Source of the DNA: Nocardioides pantholopis
GTDB taxonomy: Bacteria; Actinomycetota; Actinomycetes; Propionibacteriales; Nocardioidaceae
Assembly (NCBI RefSeq): GCF_003710085.1
Contig: NZ_CP033324.1
Coordinates: 1,550,001-1,614,000, forward strand
DNA length: 64,000 nt
Reading direction: 5' to 3'
In this document: positions 25,692 to 34,713 of the stretch, in pieces
How the letters are laid out: the number at the start of each line of letters is the position of its first letter
Numbering within the stretch: position 1 is the first letter of the stretch
The notes under the pieces: generated by a model
The model's input: only the letters and a program-made list of their open reading frames with translations
Told to the model about the DNA's origin: nothing
Database searches by the model: none
Made by a program: the position numbers and the translations under genes

Positions 25692-26516
25692 CTAGTTGCT
25701 GGTGCCCGGGACGGCGTCGCGCGGCAACCCGTCCGGGTGGGCGGGCACCCGCGCCAGGAACCGGGCGCTCTCCTCGTGGATCCGGGGCGCGTCGTGGTCG
25801 AGCGTGGCCACGTGGAAGCTCCGCGCCAGGCGCACGACCTCGACGTCGGTGGAGGAGACCGAGCCGGTGATCAGCGGCTCGGAGAGGTCGTCGACGACGT
25901 TGTCGACGGTCGAGCGCAGGTAGAGCAGCGGCGCGGTCACCCGCGGCAGCGCGGCCACCAGGTCCGGCCAGGCGCGGACCATCGAGTGCGCGGCCTTGAG
26001 CGGGGTGCGGGGGTAGCCGTGCTCGTCGGCGCCCTCGAGCGCGATGTCGTTGACGATCCCGGGCATCGAGGGCAGCAGGTGCTTGAGCACCGGCAGCAGC
26101 TTGATGTCGCGGCGCCGAGTGGCCACCGCCGGGTTCACCACGACCACCCCGGCGACCCGGTCGGGATGCTCGGCGGCCAGCCGCAGGGCGAGCGCCCCGC
26201 CCATCGACAGGCCGCCGACGACCACTGCGTCGTTGTCCAGGCACAGCCCGTCGAAGACCCGCGCCAGCTCGCCGTACCAGTCCTCCCAGGTGGTGGCGTT
26301 CATCTCCCGCCAGCTGGTGCCGTGCCCGGGCAGCCGCGGCACCTCCACGGCGTACCCCAGGCCGGCGAGGTGCTCGCCCCAGGGCTTGATCGAGGCCGGC
26401 TGCCCGGTGAAGCCGTGGCTGAGCAGCACGCCGACGCGCCGGCCTCCGGTCAGGTCGGGCTGCGCGGGTACCGAGAGCGGGGCGGCCAGCGGATGGATCG
26501 TCATGGGTGCCGTCAT
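25692..26516 (-). CDS. Alpha/beta hydrolase, carboxylesterase/monoglyceride-lipase type
   Basis: Serine hydrolase of 274 residues. The nucleophile elbow is GGLSMGGALAL. The oxyanion strand is VLLSHGFTGQP. The acid is probably in STVDNVVD and the His in RSFHVATLDHD. The fold matches Est30-like carboxylesterases. Two in-frame ATGs exist; the first is preceded by TACAGT with a 6-base gap, which supports it. Its neighbour is a PlsC acyltransferase gene on the other strand, in keeping with lipid turnover. Confidence 0.87.
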   Translation of the reverse strand: MTAPMTIHPLAAPLSVPAQPDLTGGRRVGVLLSHGFTGQPASIKPWGEHLAGLGYAVEVPRLPGHGTSWREMNATTWEDWYGELARVFDGLCLDNDAVVVGGLSMGGALALRLAAEHPDRVAGVVVVNPAVATRRRDIKLLPVLKHLLPSMPGIVNDIALEGADEHGYPRTPLKAAHSMVRAWPDLVAALPRVTAPLLYLRSTVDNVVDDLSEPLITGSVSSTDVEVVRLARSFHVATLDHDAPRIHEESARFLARVPAHPDGLPRDAVPGTSN

Positions 26517-26574
26517 GGGTGCACTGTAGGTCTAGAGTTCCGGTGACTCGGTCGTGTTCGGAGAGGGTGCTGCG

Positions 26575-27348
26575 GTGTTGTACTGGTTCCTGAAGTGGGT
26601 GGCGCTGGGCCCCTGGCTCAAGCTCGTCTTCCGGCCCCGGCTCGAGGGTGCCGAGAACGTCCCCGCCGAAGGGCCGGCGATCCTGGCCAGCAACCACCTC
26701 TCGTACGCCGACTGGCTGTTCATGCCGCTGCGCCTGCCGCGCCGGGTCACGTTCGTGGCGAAGGCGGAGTACTTCACCGGCAAGGGCGTCAAGGGCTGGC
26801 TGCAGCGCGGCTTCTTCGGCGGCTCCGGCCAGGTGCCGATCGACCGGACCAGCGGCTCGGCGGCCGAGGGCGCGCTCAGCGCGGCCAAGCGGATCCTCGA
26901 CGAGGGCCACCTGTTCGGCATCTACCCCGAGGGCACCCGCTCCCACGACGGGCGGCTCTACCGCGGCAAGACCGGCGTGGCGCGGCTCGCGCTCGAGTCC
27001 GGCGCCCCGGTGATCCCGGTCGCGGTGATCGGCACCGACGTCGTGGCCCCGCCCGGCAAGAAGTTCGGCCGCTTCCACCAGCCGCTGGTGAAGTTCGGCA
27101 AGCCGCTGGACTTCTCCCGCTACGAGGGCATGGAGAACGACCGCTACATCCTGCGCTCGATCACCGACGAGATCATGTACGAGATCATGCGGCTCTCCGG
27201 CCAGGAGTACGTCGACGTCTACGCAGGCCAGGCTAAGGAGGACGCCCGGGCGGCCCGCAAGGCCGAGGCGGCCGCGGACGGCTCGGGGGACGGGGTCGAC
27301 CAGCCCCGCAAGCCCGGCGAGCCCGGCGAGCAGAAGAAGGCATCCTGA
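26575..27348 (+). CDS. plsC: 1-acyl-sn-glycerol-3-phosphate acyltransferase
   Basis: PlsC-family enzyme that acylates lysophosphatidic acid in phospholipid synthesis, 257 residues. The motifs NHLSYADW (catalytic H-x4-D) and FGIYPEGTRSHDG are in place, with a hydrophobic N-terminus (LYWFLKWVALGPWLKLVF). I chose GTG 26575 because GGAGAGGG ends 7 bases before it; GTG 26554 is an alternative. The C-terminal 35 residues are a charged, Gly/Pro-rich tail. It matches Rv2182c in position. Confidence 0.9.
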   Translation: MLYWFLKWVALGPWLKLVFRPRLEGAENVPAEGPAILASNHLSYADWLFMPLRLPRRVTFVAKAEYFTGKGVKGWLQRGFFGGSGQVPIDRTSGSAAEGALSAAKRILDEGHLFGIYPEGTRSHDGRLYRGKTGVARLALESGAPVIPVAVIGTDVVAPPGKKFGRFHQPLVKFGKPLDFSRYEGMENDRYILRSITDEIMYEIMRLSGQEYVDVYAGQAKEDARAARKAEAAADGSGDGVDQPRKPGEPGEQKKAS

Positions 27349-27413
27349 CTCCTCCGGTCGACTGGCGCCGCCCCGGGGCGACCGTCGGCGACCGGCTCTT
27401 CGCAGCCCTGGCC

Positions 27414-28499
27414 GTGCTGCGCATCGTCGTGCTGCTCAACGCGGTCGCGATGAACCTCTACCGGGCCGAGAACTTCCAGCGCCCGCTCGCCGGGGCGCTC
27501 GTGGTGGCCGCGATGGTGGGCTGGACGGCGTTCGCCACCTACGCCTACGCCGACCCCGCCCGGCGGACCCGGTGGCTCCTGGTCGCCGACCTCGCGGTCG
27601 CAGTCGCCGCGATGGCCTCCTCGCCGCTGCTCAAGGGCGACGGGTTCAACGCCACGGTCCCGGGGTTCTGGGTCGCCGCGGCGCTGTTCGCCTGGGCGGT
27701 CCAGTACGGCGTGCTCGGCGGGCTGGCGGCCAGCGTCTGCCTGGGGGCCACCGACCTGCTGATCCGCGACGGGATCAGCCAGGCCCAGTACGGCAACGTC
27801 TTCCTGATCCTGATCGGCGGCCCGATCGTCGGCTTCATGGCCTCCTCGCTGCGGGCCATGGCCGTCGAGCGGGACCGGGCCGAGCGGGCGGCGGCCGCGG
27901 CGACCGAGCGGGCCCGGCTGGGCCGGGCCGTCCACGACGGCGTGCTCCAGGTGCTCTCGCTGGTGCAGCGGCGCGGCAGCGAGCTCGGCGGCGAGGCCGC
28001 CGAGCTGGGCCGGCTGGCGGGGGAGCAGGAGGCGTCGCTGCGCCGGCTGATCCGGGCCCAGGACGCCGTCGACCCCGAGACGCCCGGCGGTGTGGTGGAC
28101 CTCGCGGCGGCGCTCGGCGCCCTGGAGTCGGCCACCGTCACCGTGGCCGGGCCGGGCACCGTCGTCGAGGTCGCCGAGCCCGTCGCGACCGAGCTGGTCG
28201 CCGTGGTCCGGGCCTGCCTGGACAACGTCGCGGTCCACGTCGGCCCCCAGGCGCCGGCGTGGGTGCTGCTCGAGGCCGTCGGCGACCGGATCGCGGTCGC
28301 GGTCCGCGACGAGGGACCCGGCATCCGGCCCGGCCGCCTCGAGCAGGCCCAGGCCGAGGGGCGCCTCGGCGTGTCCGGCTCGATCCGGGGCCGGATCGCC
28401 GACCTCGGCGGGACGGCCGAGCTCAGCACCGGGCCCTTCGGGACCGAGTGGGAGCTCACGGTGCCCCGGGGCGCCGGCTGCGTAGGCTCGCGGCCGTGA
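27414..28499 (+). CDS. MacS-type sensor histidine kinase
   Basis: Membrane histidine kinase of the NarL-partner (HisKA_3) class, 361 residues from this start. Four to five N-terminal helices lead to the dimerisation helix with the phospho-His in AVHDGVLQVLSL, then a HATPase domain (ACLDNVAVHVG, VRDEGPGIRPG, GVSGSIRGRI). The start is doubtful: the frame is open upstream to the plsC stop, and DRLFAALAVLRIVVLLNAV reads like one unbroken first helix. Initiation at CTG 27345 (CTGA overlap, GAAGG 4 bases before) is possible. The response regulator lies 1.5 kb downstream. Confidence 0.83.
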   Translation: MLRIVVLLNAVAMNLYRAENFQRPLAGALVVAAMVGWTAFATYAYADPARRTRWLLVADLAVAVAAMASSPLLKGDGFNATVPGFWVAAALFAWAVQYGVLGGLAASVCLGATDLLIRDGISQAQYGNVFLILIGGPIVGFMASSLRAMAVERDRAERAAAAATERARLGRAVHDGVLQVLSLVQRRGSELGGEAAELGRLAGEQEASLRRLIRAQDAVDPETPGGVVDLAAALGALESATVTVAGPGTVVEVAEPVATELVAVVRACLDNVAVHVGPQAPAWVLLEAVGDRIAVAVRDEGPGIRPGRLEQAQAEGRLGVSGSIRGRIADLGGTAELSTGPFGTEWELTVPRGAGCVGSRP

Positions 28500-29011
28500 C
28501 CATCCACGCCGGGCACCCGTTCCCCACCGACGACGACCCGGTGCGCCGGCTGCGCGGCCGGCTCGGCGGCGCGGTGTCGCTGTGGACCGCCGGGGAGGGC
28601 GCGGGCCGGGCGGGGCTCACGCTGAGCTCGGTGATGGTGGCGAACGGCGAGCCGGCCCGGCTCCTGGGGCTGGTCGACCCGGACTCCGACCTCGCCGAGG
28701 CCGTCGAGCGCACCGGCGCCGCGGTGGTCCAGCTGCTCTCCTGGCCGGACCGGGACCTGGCCGAGATGTTCGCCGGGACGGCTCCCGCGCCCGGCGGGCT
28801 GTTCCGGCAGGCGGAGTTCGAGCAGACCCCCTGGGGGCCCCGGCTCGCCACGGCCAGCACCTGGACCGGCGTACGCCTGGAGTCGGCGCGGCCCACCGGC
28901 TGGTCCACCCTGCTGACCTGCACGATCGAGGAGGTCGTCGTCGGTGAGGAGGCGCAGCCGCTGGAGCACCGCCGCGGTCGCTACCGGCGGCCGGTCGAGG
29001 ACATGCCCTAG
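28496..29011 (+). CDS. Flavin reductase-domain protein
   Basis: FMN-binding split-barrel (flavin-reductase-like) protein of 171 residues. Typical parts are the VSLWTAGEGAGRAGLTLSSV strand, LLGLVDPDSDLAEAV, a FEQTPWGPRL segment and the late CTIEEVVVGE strand. It probably binds FMN and may reduce it with NAD(P)H; the partner is unknown. GTGA overlap with the sensor kinase, and TAGGCT 7 bases before the GTG inside that gene, suggest both coupled and independent expression. It sits between the kinase and its regulator. Confidence 0.75.
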   Translation: MTIHAGHPFPTDDDPVRRLRGRLGGAVSLWTAGEGAGRAGLTLSSVMVANGEPARLLGLVDPDSDLAEAVERTGAAVVQLLSWPDRDLAEMFAGTAPAPGGLFRQAEFEQTPWGPRLATASTWTGVRLESARPTGWSTLLTCTIEEVVVGEEAQPLEHRRGRYRRPVEDMP

Positions 29012-29020
29012 GGTCCCGCC

Positions 29021-29674
29021 ATGGACGAGCCGCGGATCCGGGTGATGGTGGTCGACGACCACCCGATGTGGCGCGACGCGGTCGAGCGGGACCTCGCCGA
29101 GGCCGGCTTCGACGTGGTCGGGGTCGCCGCGGACGGGCGCCAGGCGCTGGCCCGCTTTCCCGCCGTACGCCCCGAGGTGCTGGTGCTGGACCTGCAGATC
29201 CCGGAGCCGAACGGCGTCGCGGTGACCGCCGAGGTGCTGCGCCAGGACCCGGCCGCCCGGGTGCTGATCCTCTCCGCGTCCGGGGAGCAGGCCGACGTCC
29301 TGGAGGCGGTCAAGGCCGGCGCGACCGGCTACCTGGTGAAGTCCGCGTCGCGGGCCGAGCTGGTCGCGGCCGTACGCCGGGTCGCGGCCGGGGACACCGT
29401 GTTCACCCCTGGGCTGGCGGGCCTGGTGCTCGGCGAGTACCGGCGCCTGGGGGAGCCGGGCGGCGAGCCGAACCACCCGGAGCTGACCCCGCGCGAGACC
29501 GAGGTGCTGAAGATGGTGGCCAAGGGGCTGGGCTACCGACAGATCGCCGAGCGGCTGGTGCTCTCGCACCGCACGGTCCAGAACCACGTGCAGAACACCC
29601 TGCGCAAGCTGCAGATGCACAACCGCGTCGAGCTCACCCGGTGGGCGATCGAGCGGGGCCTCGATGCCGACTGA
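29021..29674 (+). CDS. MacR-type NarL/LuxR response regulator
   Basis: Response regulator of 217 residues: receiver domain with VVDDHP acidic pair, phospho-Asp in VLVLDLQIPEPNG, Thr/Ser switch in LILSASG and Lys in YLVKSAS; then a LuxR HTH (LTPRETEVLKMVAKG, SHRTVQNHVQNTLRKL). It pairs with the upstream sensor kinase. TAGGGT at 29009-29014 lies 6 bases before the ATG, so the gene has its own leaderless promoter as well. In Streptomyces, MacRS controls membrane and cell-envelope genes; whether this holds here is not shown. Confidence 0.9.
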   Translation: MDEPRIRVMVVDDHPMWRDAVERDLAEAGFDVVGVAADGRQALARFPAVRPEVLVLDLQIPEPNGVAVTAEVLRQDPAARVLILSASGEQADVLEAVKAGATGYLVKSASRAELVAAVRRVAAGDTVFTPGLAGLVLGEYRRLGEPGGEPNHPELTPRETEVLKMVAKGLGYRQIAERLVLSHRTVQNHVQNTLRKLQMHNRVELTRWAIERGLDAD

Positions 29675-30584
29675 GGATCCCGCCGGGATCCTCAAGATCG
29701 CCGAGGAGGTCTACGGGCTCGGGCTCGGGGAGTTCACACCGGCCCGGGACGCCCGGGCCAAGGAGCTCAAGGGCACCGACCTCGCCGCCCCGGTCCGCAA
29801 GCTGCGCAAGCCGTCGACGGCCGCGTGGGTGGTGAACCTGCTGGTGCGGCGGGAGAGCGAGCAGGTCGAGCAGGTGCTCGCGCTCGGGGCCGCGCTGCGC
29901 GAGGCCCAGGCGACGATGTCGGCCGACGACCTGCGGGCGCTGACCCGGCAGCGCCGCCAGCTCACCGCCGCGGTCACGACCACGGCCCGGGCGGTGGCCC
30001 GGGACGCGGGCGTCCGGGTGACCGAGGCGGTCGCCGACCAGGTCGAGGCCACGCTGACCGCGGCGATGGTCGACGCCGACTGCGCCGCCGCGGTCCGCAG
30101 CGGCCTGCTGGTCGCGCCGCTCGCCGCGACCGGCGTCGACGAGGTGGACCTGACCAAGTCGGTCGCGCTGCCCGCCGCGCTCGGTTTCACCGCCAAGCCC
30201 CGGGCGGCCGAGCCCGCCGCCCGGCCCGAGCTGCGCGTCGTACCCGACCCGGACGCGGACGCCAAGGCGCTGGCCGCGGCGCAGGAGCGGCTCGCGGAGG
30301 CCGACGCGGAGGTCGCGGCGGCCGAGGAGTCGCTGGCCATCGTCGCCAGCGCGGTCGACGACCTCCGGGCCCGCGAGCTCCAGGTCGCGGCCGAGCTCGA
30401 CGAGGTACGCCGCCGGCTGGCCGAGCTCGAGACGAGCGCCGAGGAGGTCGAGGAGGACCTCGCGGAGGCGGAGGAGGCCCGCGCCGAGGCCGAGGGGGCC
30501 GCCGGCTCGGCGAGGGAGGCCCGGGACGCGGCCGCGGGCGTCGTCGAGCGGCTGCGGGGGAGCCGCCGAGGAGGGCGGTCCTGA
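29664..30584 (+). CDS. Conserved hypothetical coiled-coil protein
   Basis: Protein of 306 residues, not recognised. The N-terminal half (about 1-190) is a helical domain beginning VYGLGLGEFTPARDA with KLRKPSTAAWVVNLLVRR. The C-terminal third (about 200-300) is a strong Ala/Glu/Arg coiled coil. No membrane segment. It overlaps the regulator gene by 11 bp, so it is translated with the MacSR cluster. Confidence 0.68.
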   Translation: MPTEDPAGILKIAEEVYGLGLGEFTPARDARAKELKGTDLAAPVRKLRKPSTAAWVVNLLVRRESEQVEQVLALGAALREAQATMSADDLRALTRQRRQLTAAVTTTARAVARDAGVRVTEAVADQVEATLTAAMVDADCAAAVRSGLLVAPLAATGVDEVDLTKSVALPAALGFTAKPRAAEPAARPELRVVPDPDADAKALAAAQERLAEADAEVAAAEESLAIVASAVDDLRARELQVAAELDEVRRRLAELETSAEEVEEDLAEAEEARAEAEGAAGSAREARDAAAGVVERLRGSRRGGRS

Positions 30585-30602
30585 CCACCACCGGCACGAC
30601 CG

Positions 30603-30623
30603 CCGACGGCCGACGGCCGACGG
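30603..30623. repeat. Triple 7-bp tandem repeat
   Basis: CCGACGG is repeated three times, 18 bases after the stop of the coiled-coil gene, in the 113-bp gap before the next, convergent gene. Nothing else is evident in this gap. Confidence 0.6.
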
Positions 30624-30697
30624 CCGGAGCCTCGAGGTGCTCGACGCGGGGTGAGATCTCCGGACTCGCCCGGGCGGGTCAATGCTCGGCGAAGCGC

Positions 30698-31342
30698 CTA
30701 GGGGAGCCCGGCTTCGTACGCGGCGATCACGAGATGGACCCGGTCGCGAGCGCCCATCTTCGCGAGGATGCGGGCCACGTGAGTCTTGGCAGTCAGCGGG
30801 CTGACGACCAGCTCGTCCGCGATCTCCTGGTTGCTTCGGCCCGCGGCGATGAGCCGAAGCACCTCGCGTTCGCGCGCCGTCAGGCTGGCCAGCCGCTCGG
30901 GCGCAGGCGCGTCCGGGCGACTCAGGGCACGGGTGATGACCGCCCTGGTCGCGCCGGGCGACAGCAGCGCCTCCCCGGCCGCGACGGTGCGGATGGCGTC
31001 CAGCAGCGCGTCCGGACGGGTGTCCTTGGGCAGGAACCCACACGCCCCCGCGCGAAGGCCGCGCAGCACGTTGGTGTCTGTCTCGAACGTGGTCAGGATC
31101 AGCACCTTGCTGCCGCTCGGTCCATCGGCAGCGAAGATCTGCTGAGTCGCCTCGATGCCGTCGGTGCTCGGCATCCTGATGTCCATCAAGACGACGTCGG
31201 GGCGTAGGTCCCGGGTCAGCGTCACCGCCTCGTCGCCGGTGCCGGCCTCTCCGACAACCACCATGTCAGCAGCTGAGTTGACCAGCAGCGCGAGCGCGCC
31301 GCGCACCAGAGTCTGGTCGTCGGCGAGCAGGACCCGGATCAC
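30698..31342 (-). CDS. NarL/LuxR-family response regulator
   Basis: Response regulator of 214 residues: LLADDQ acidic pair, phospho-Asp in VVLMDIRMPSTDG, LILTTFETD, a Lys in FLPKDTRP, then a LuxR HTH (LTAREREVLRLIAAGRSNQ, TAKTHVARILAKMGARDR). Its GTG overlaps the stop of the histidine kinase gene by four bases. With the kinase and the MMPL exporter it makes a three-gene operon, so the exporter is the obvious target. Confidence 0.93.
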   Translation of the reverse strand: MIRVLLADDQTLVRGALALLVNSAADMVVVGEAGTGDEAVTLTRDLRPDVVLMDIRMPSTDGIEATQQIFAADGPSGSKVLILTTFETDTNVLRGLRAGACGFLPKDTRPDALLDAIRTVAAGEALLSPGATRAVITRALSRPDAPAPERLASLTAREREVLRLIAAGRSNQEIADELVVSPLTAKTHVARILAKMGARDRVHLVIAAYEAGLP

Positions 31343-32514
31343 GACGGCACCCCCCAGATCTCCGGTAGCGGCAGGCTTGCCCGCACCTCGAATCCTCCGG
31401 ACTCGCTCGGCCCGGCGGACAGCTCACCACCGACGGCCTGTGCTCGCCCTGTCATCCCGGCGATCCCGAAGCCGGCCGGTGTCACGGTCGAGTCCGGTCG
31501 CGCGGGCCCGTCATCGAGGACCGCGATCCGGAGCCGGTGGCCGTTCTGGTCGAGTCGGACGGTCGCGTGCTTGGCCATCGAGTGTCGAGCGACATTGGTG
31601 AGCGACTCCTGGACGATCCGATAGGCCACGATGGACACCGTGGACGGTAGCTCGTCCGGGAGCCCGTCAGCCTCCACGTCGACCCGGACATCAGCCGCCT
31701 CGGCCATCTCCACCAGACGCTGCAGCTCGCCGAGGTGGGGCGCTGGCTCGGTCGGCTCGGCCTCGCCACCGTGCAGCACGTCCAGAACGGCACGCAGCTC
31801 ATGGAGTGTGGCCCGGCTCGTGTCCGCCAGGTGATGCAGCGTGCTGGACAGCTCCCGCAGTGAGGAGTCCCCGCGGCTGGGCAGCTGGTCGATCAGGTGC
31901 GCAGCGACGGACGCCTGGACGTTCGCGACCGCGAGGCCGTGCGCCAGGACGTCGTGCAGCTCAGCAGCGATCACTACCCGCTCCTCGGCGACCCGCCGCT
32001 CGACCTCGTCGGCGCGCTCCTGCTCGAGCCGCGCGGTGACGGCGGCCTTCCAGGCTTCATGGAAGCGGACCGCCAGCCCGGCAAAGAAGGCCATGAACAG
32101 CCAGCCGACGCCGAGGAGAGCATCTCCAGGTGCCCCCGACGCCTCGTCGGCGAGGACCGGCACGGTCACCGCGGCCACCGCCACCAGGGCGGCGGCTGCC
32201 CGCCGCCGTGGCTGGCTGTAGCGCGCCGCCGCGAACGCCGCCACCAGCGAGGCCGGCATCGTGGCCTCATGGGGATAGTCGAGGAGGTGGTACGGCGTCG
32301 ACACGGCGAGGACCGCGAGGACGACGAGGATCGGCCAGCGCCGGCGGGCCAGCAACGGCGCCGACATCGCGCCCAGGAGCGCGATCGCCCACAGATCCAC
32401 GCTTCGCTCGCCGTCGAAATCGACCGCCTCGAGCGTGATCGCGACGACGACGCCGAGCACGAACGCCGCCGCCGCCAGCAGCCAATCGGCCACTGACGGA
32501 CGGAGCGCCCTCAT
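31339..32514 (-). CDS. Membrane sensor histidine kinase (HisKA_3 class)
   Basis: Histidine kinase of 391 residues with an N-terminal membrane domain of four to five helices and no large extracellular part, a linker, the phospho-His helix (AAELHDVLAHGLAVANV), and a HATPase domain (VQESLTNVARHS, VLDDGPARP, FGIAGMTGRAQAVGGEL). The short loops suggest intramembrane sensing, perhaps of the exported compound or of membrane stress. It lies 3 bp from the MMPL stop, so all three genes are cotranscribed. Confidence 0.92.
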   Translation of the reverse strand: MRALRPSVADWLLAAAAFVLGVVVAITLEAVDFDGERSVDLWAIALLGAMSAPLLARRRWPILVVLAVLAVSTPYHLLDYPHEATMPASLVAAFAAARYSQPRRRAAAALVAVAAVTVPVLADEASGAPGDALLGVGWLFMAFFAGLAVRFHEAWKAAVTARLEQERADEVERRVAEERVVIAAELHDVLAHGLAVANVQASVAAHLIDQLPSRGDSSLRELSSTLHHLADTSRATLHELRAVLDVLHGGEAEPTEPAPHLGELQRLVEMAEAADVRVDVEADGLPDELPSTVSIVAYRIVQESLTNVARHSMAKHATVRLDQNGHRLRIAVLDDGPARPDSTVTPAGFGIAGMTGRAQAVGGELSAGPSESGGFEVRASLPLPEIWGVPS

Positions 32515-32517
32515 CGT

Positions 32518-34632
32518 TCACAGACGGTCATCGACACTGTCCTCACTCGCCCGCGAGAGCTTGCTGGGCCACCAGATCCGCGAACCCAGCGACATCGTCA
32601 GTGCGGGAACCACGATGGACCGCACCAGCAAGGTGTCGATGAGCACGCCGACGGCGACCAGTATCCCGATCTCGACGAGCATGACCAGCGGCAGCGAGGC
32701 GAGCACCGCGAACGTCGCCGCCAGCACGACGCCGGCCGAGGTGATCACGCCACCGGTCACCGCGAGGCCGCGCTTCGTGCCAGCGACAGTGCCGTGCCGG
32801 ACGGCCTCCTCACGCACCCGGGTCATCAAGAAGATGTTGTAGTCGACACCGAGCGCGACCAGGAAGAGGAACCCGATCAGGGGCACTGACGGCTCCAACC
32901 CGGCGAATCCGAGCACCTGGTCGAACAACAGGTTGCACAGTCCGAGGGCTCCGAAGTACGACACCACGACGGTGGCGACCAGCACCAGCGGAGCCACGAT
33001 CGCCCGCAGCAGTAGCCCGAGGATGGCGAGCACCACCAGCAGGATCAGCGGCATCACCAGATTGCGGTCGGTCTTGTTGGTCTCGGCCTCGTCGAGCCTC
33101 TCGGCACTCGTACCACCGACCAGCGCGGCGTCACCGGCGACCTCGTGCACGTTCTCCCGCAGCTGCTCGATCGTTGCCGTCTCACCCGCGCTGTCTGGAG
33201 AGTCGACCGGGAGCACGGAGATCTCCACCCAGTCGTCGCTGGCCCGGCCGATCTCGGCCTGGGCGACCCCCGGCGTACTTTCGACGGCGGCCAGGACCTC
33301 GCGGCTCTGGTCCGGCCGACTCATCACGGTGAGCGGCTGACCGCTCTCGTCGGGGTAGCGCGCCTCGATCAGCTTCGCCCCGGTCACCGAGTCCGGTGTC
33401 GACCGGGCGAACTGGTCCAGCTGCGGAAGCGAGCCGCTGGCACCCACGGTGCCCAGCGCGAGACCGCCCAGGATCACCAGCGGAGCCGCCCAGCTGACGA
33501 CGCGGCGGCGCGCGACCAGCTCGCCGAGTCGAGCCCACCCAGAACGGGGTTGGTGTGCCTCACCCCCGAGTCGCGGAACGAACGGCCAGAAGACCCGGCG
33601 CCCGAGCACCACCAGCAAGGCCGGGAAAAGCGTCAGCATGACCAGCAGTGCCGCCCCGATGCCCGCCGCACCCACCGGGCCGAGACTGCTGATGCTGTTG
33701 AGATCCGCGGCCAACAGGCACAACAAGCCGGCGACCACCGTCGCCGCCGAAGCGAGGATGGCCGGGCCAGCGCCACGCAGCGCCGGCAGCATCGCGTCGA
33801 TCGGTCGAACGTGTCGGTGCAACTCCTCGCGGTAGCGAGACACGAGAAGCAATGCATAGTCGGTGCCCGCGCCGAAGACCAGCACGATCAGCAGCGCCGA
33901 GCTCATGCTCGTGATGGTGAAGTCGAAGATCTGGGTGAGTGCGTAGACGGTGCCCATCGACGTGATCGCCGCGACCCCGACCGAGGCGAGGGGGACCAGC
34001 CACAGCAGCGGACTGCGGTACGTCAGGATCAGCAGGAGCGCCACCACCACGGCAGTAGCGAGCATCAACGTCGCGTCGACGGCGTCGAAGACCTCGTCCA
34101 TGTCGGCCCCCAGGGCGGTCGGACCGGTGACATAGGCGTTCAGGCCACTCGGCCGGTCGTCGAGAAGGGCACGCGCATCCGCGGTGGCGCCGGCCTCCTC
34201 GGCGACCGCATCACGGTCGAGCGCAAGCGCGTACATCACTGCCGTGCCGTCGTCGGAGTCGACGATCTCGGGCAGTGCGTCGGTGTCGTTGCCGAATCGC
34301 TCCGCCAGCTCGGCCTGGCCGCGTTCGACCGCCTCCCGATCGCCCGGTTGGAGGCCGCCCGGCCGTTCGTACACGACCATGAGCAGGCCGTTCTCGCCGC
34401 CGGGCAGGCCGGCCTCGGCCTGGAGCACCTTGGTCGACTGGGCGCTGGCCGGCAGGTAGTCGGCCTGCCCATCGCGGGTCACCGAGTCGAGCTTGCCGGC
34501 GAGTGAGTAGCCGCCCACCACCAGCCCGACCCACACGGCCACCATGAGCCAGGGCAGCAGGGTCTTCGTCCGTGATCTCTTCGGTCTCTGGTCCGCACCG
34601 GTGTGGTCGGGCGCCGCTAGTTGAGTAGTCAT
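32518..34632 (-). CDS. MMPL-family exporter (RND-like)
   Basis: Proton-driven exporter of 704 residues, built as two MMPL repeats of about six helices, each preceded by a large extracellular loop. The first helix is LLPWLMVAVWVGLVVGGYSL. Conserved cores are VFGAGTDYALLLVSRYREE and FLVALGVDYNIFLMTRVREE, both with the Gly-x-Asp-Tyr proton-relay motif. Actinobacterial MMPL proteins export lipids, siderophores or drugs; the cargo here is unknown. ATG 34632 was chosen over GTG 34641 by preference for ATG. It is the first gene of an operon with the two-component system. Confidence 0.92.
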   Translation of the reverse strand: MTTQLAAPDHTGADQRPKRSRTKTLLPWLMVAVWVGLVVGGYSLAGKLDSVTRDGQADYLPASAQSTKVLQAEAGLPGGENGLLMVVYERPGGLQPGDREAVERGQAELAERFGNDTDALPEIVDSDDGTAVMYALALDRDAVAEEAGATADARALLDDRPSGLNAYVTGPTALGADMDEVFDAVDATLMLATAVVVALLLILTYRSPLLWLVPLASVGVAAITSMGTVYALTQIFDFTITSMSSALLIVLVFGAGTDYALLLVSRYREELHRHVRPIDAMLPALRGAGPAILASAATVVAGLLCLLAADLNSISSLGPVGAAGIGAALLVMLTLFPALLVVLGRRVFWPFVPRLGGEAHQPRSGWARLGELVARRRVVSWAAPLVILGGLALGTVGASGSLPQLDQFARSTPDSVTGAKLIEARYPDESGQPLTVMSRPDQSREVLAAVESTPGVAQAEIGRASDDWVEISVLPVDSPDSAGETATIEQLRENVHEVAGDAALVGGTSAERLDEAETNKTDRNLVMPLILLVVLAILGLLLRAIVAPLVLVATVVVSYFGALGLCNLLFDQVLGFAGLEPSVPLIGFLFLVALGVDYNIFLMTRVREEAVRHGTVAGTKRGLAVTGGVITSAGVVLAATFAVLASLPLVMLVEIGILVAVGVLIDTLLVRSIVVPALTMSLGSRIWWPSKLSRASEDSVDDRL

Positions 34633-34687
34633 GGCGATCACGCTGTCAAGCCGGCCGGGCTGACGCGTCTGGCCACGGCAGACACCT

Positions 34688-34713
34688 CGCCGTACTCCGC
34701 GCGGAGTACGGCG
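34688..34713. promoter_or_regulatory. Perfect 26-bp palindrome upstream of the MMPL operon
   Basis: CGCCGTACTCCGC is followed without any spacer by its exact reverse complement. It lies 56 bp upstream of the MMPL ATG and 120 bp upstream of the divergent glyoxalase-like gene. The absence of a loop makes a protein-binding dyad likelier than a terminator. The rest of the intergenic stretch (34633-34833) shows only the TATCGT -10 of the glyoxalase-like gene. Confidence 0.6.
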
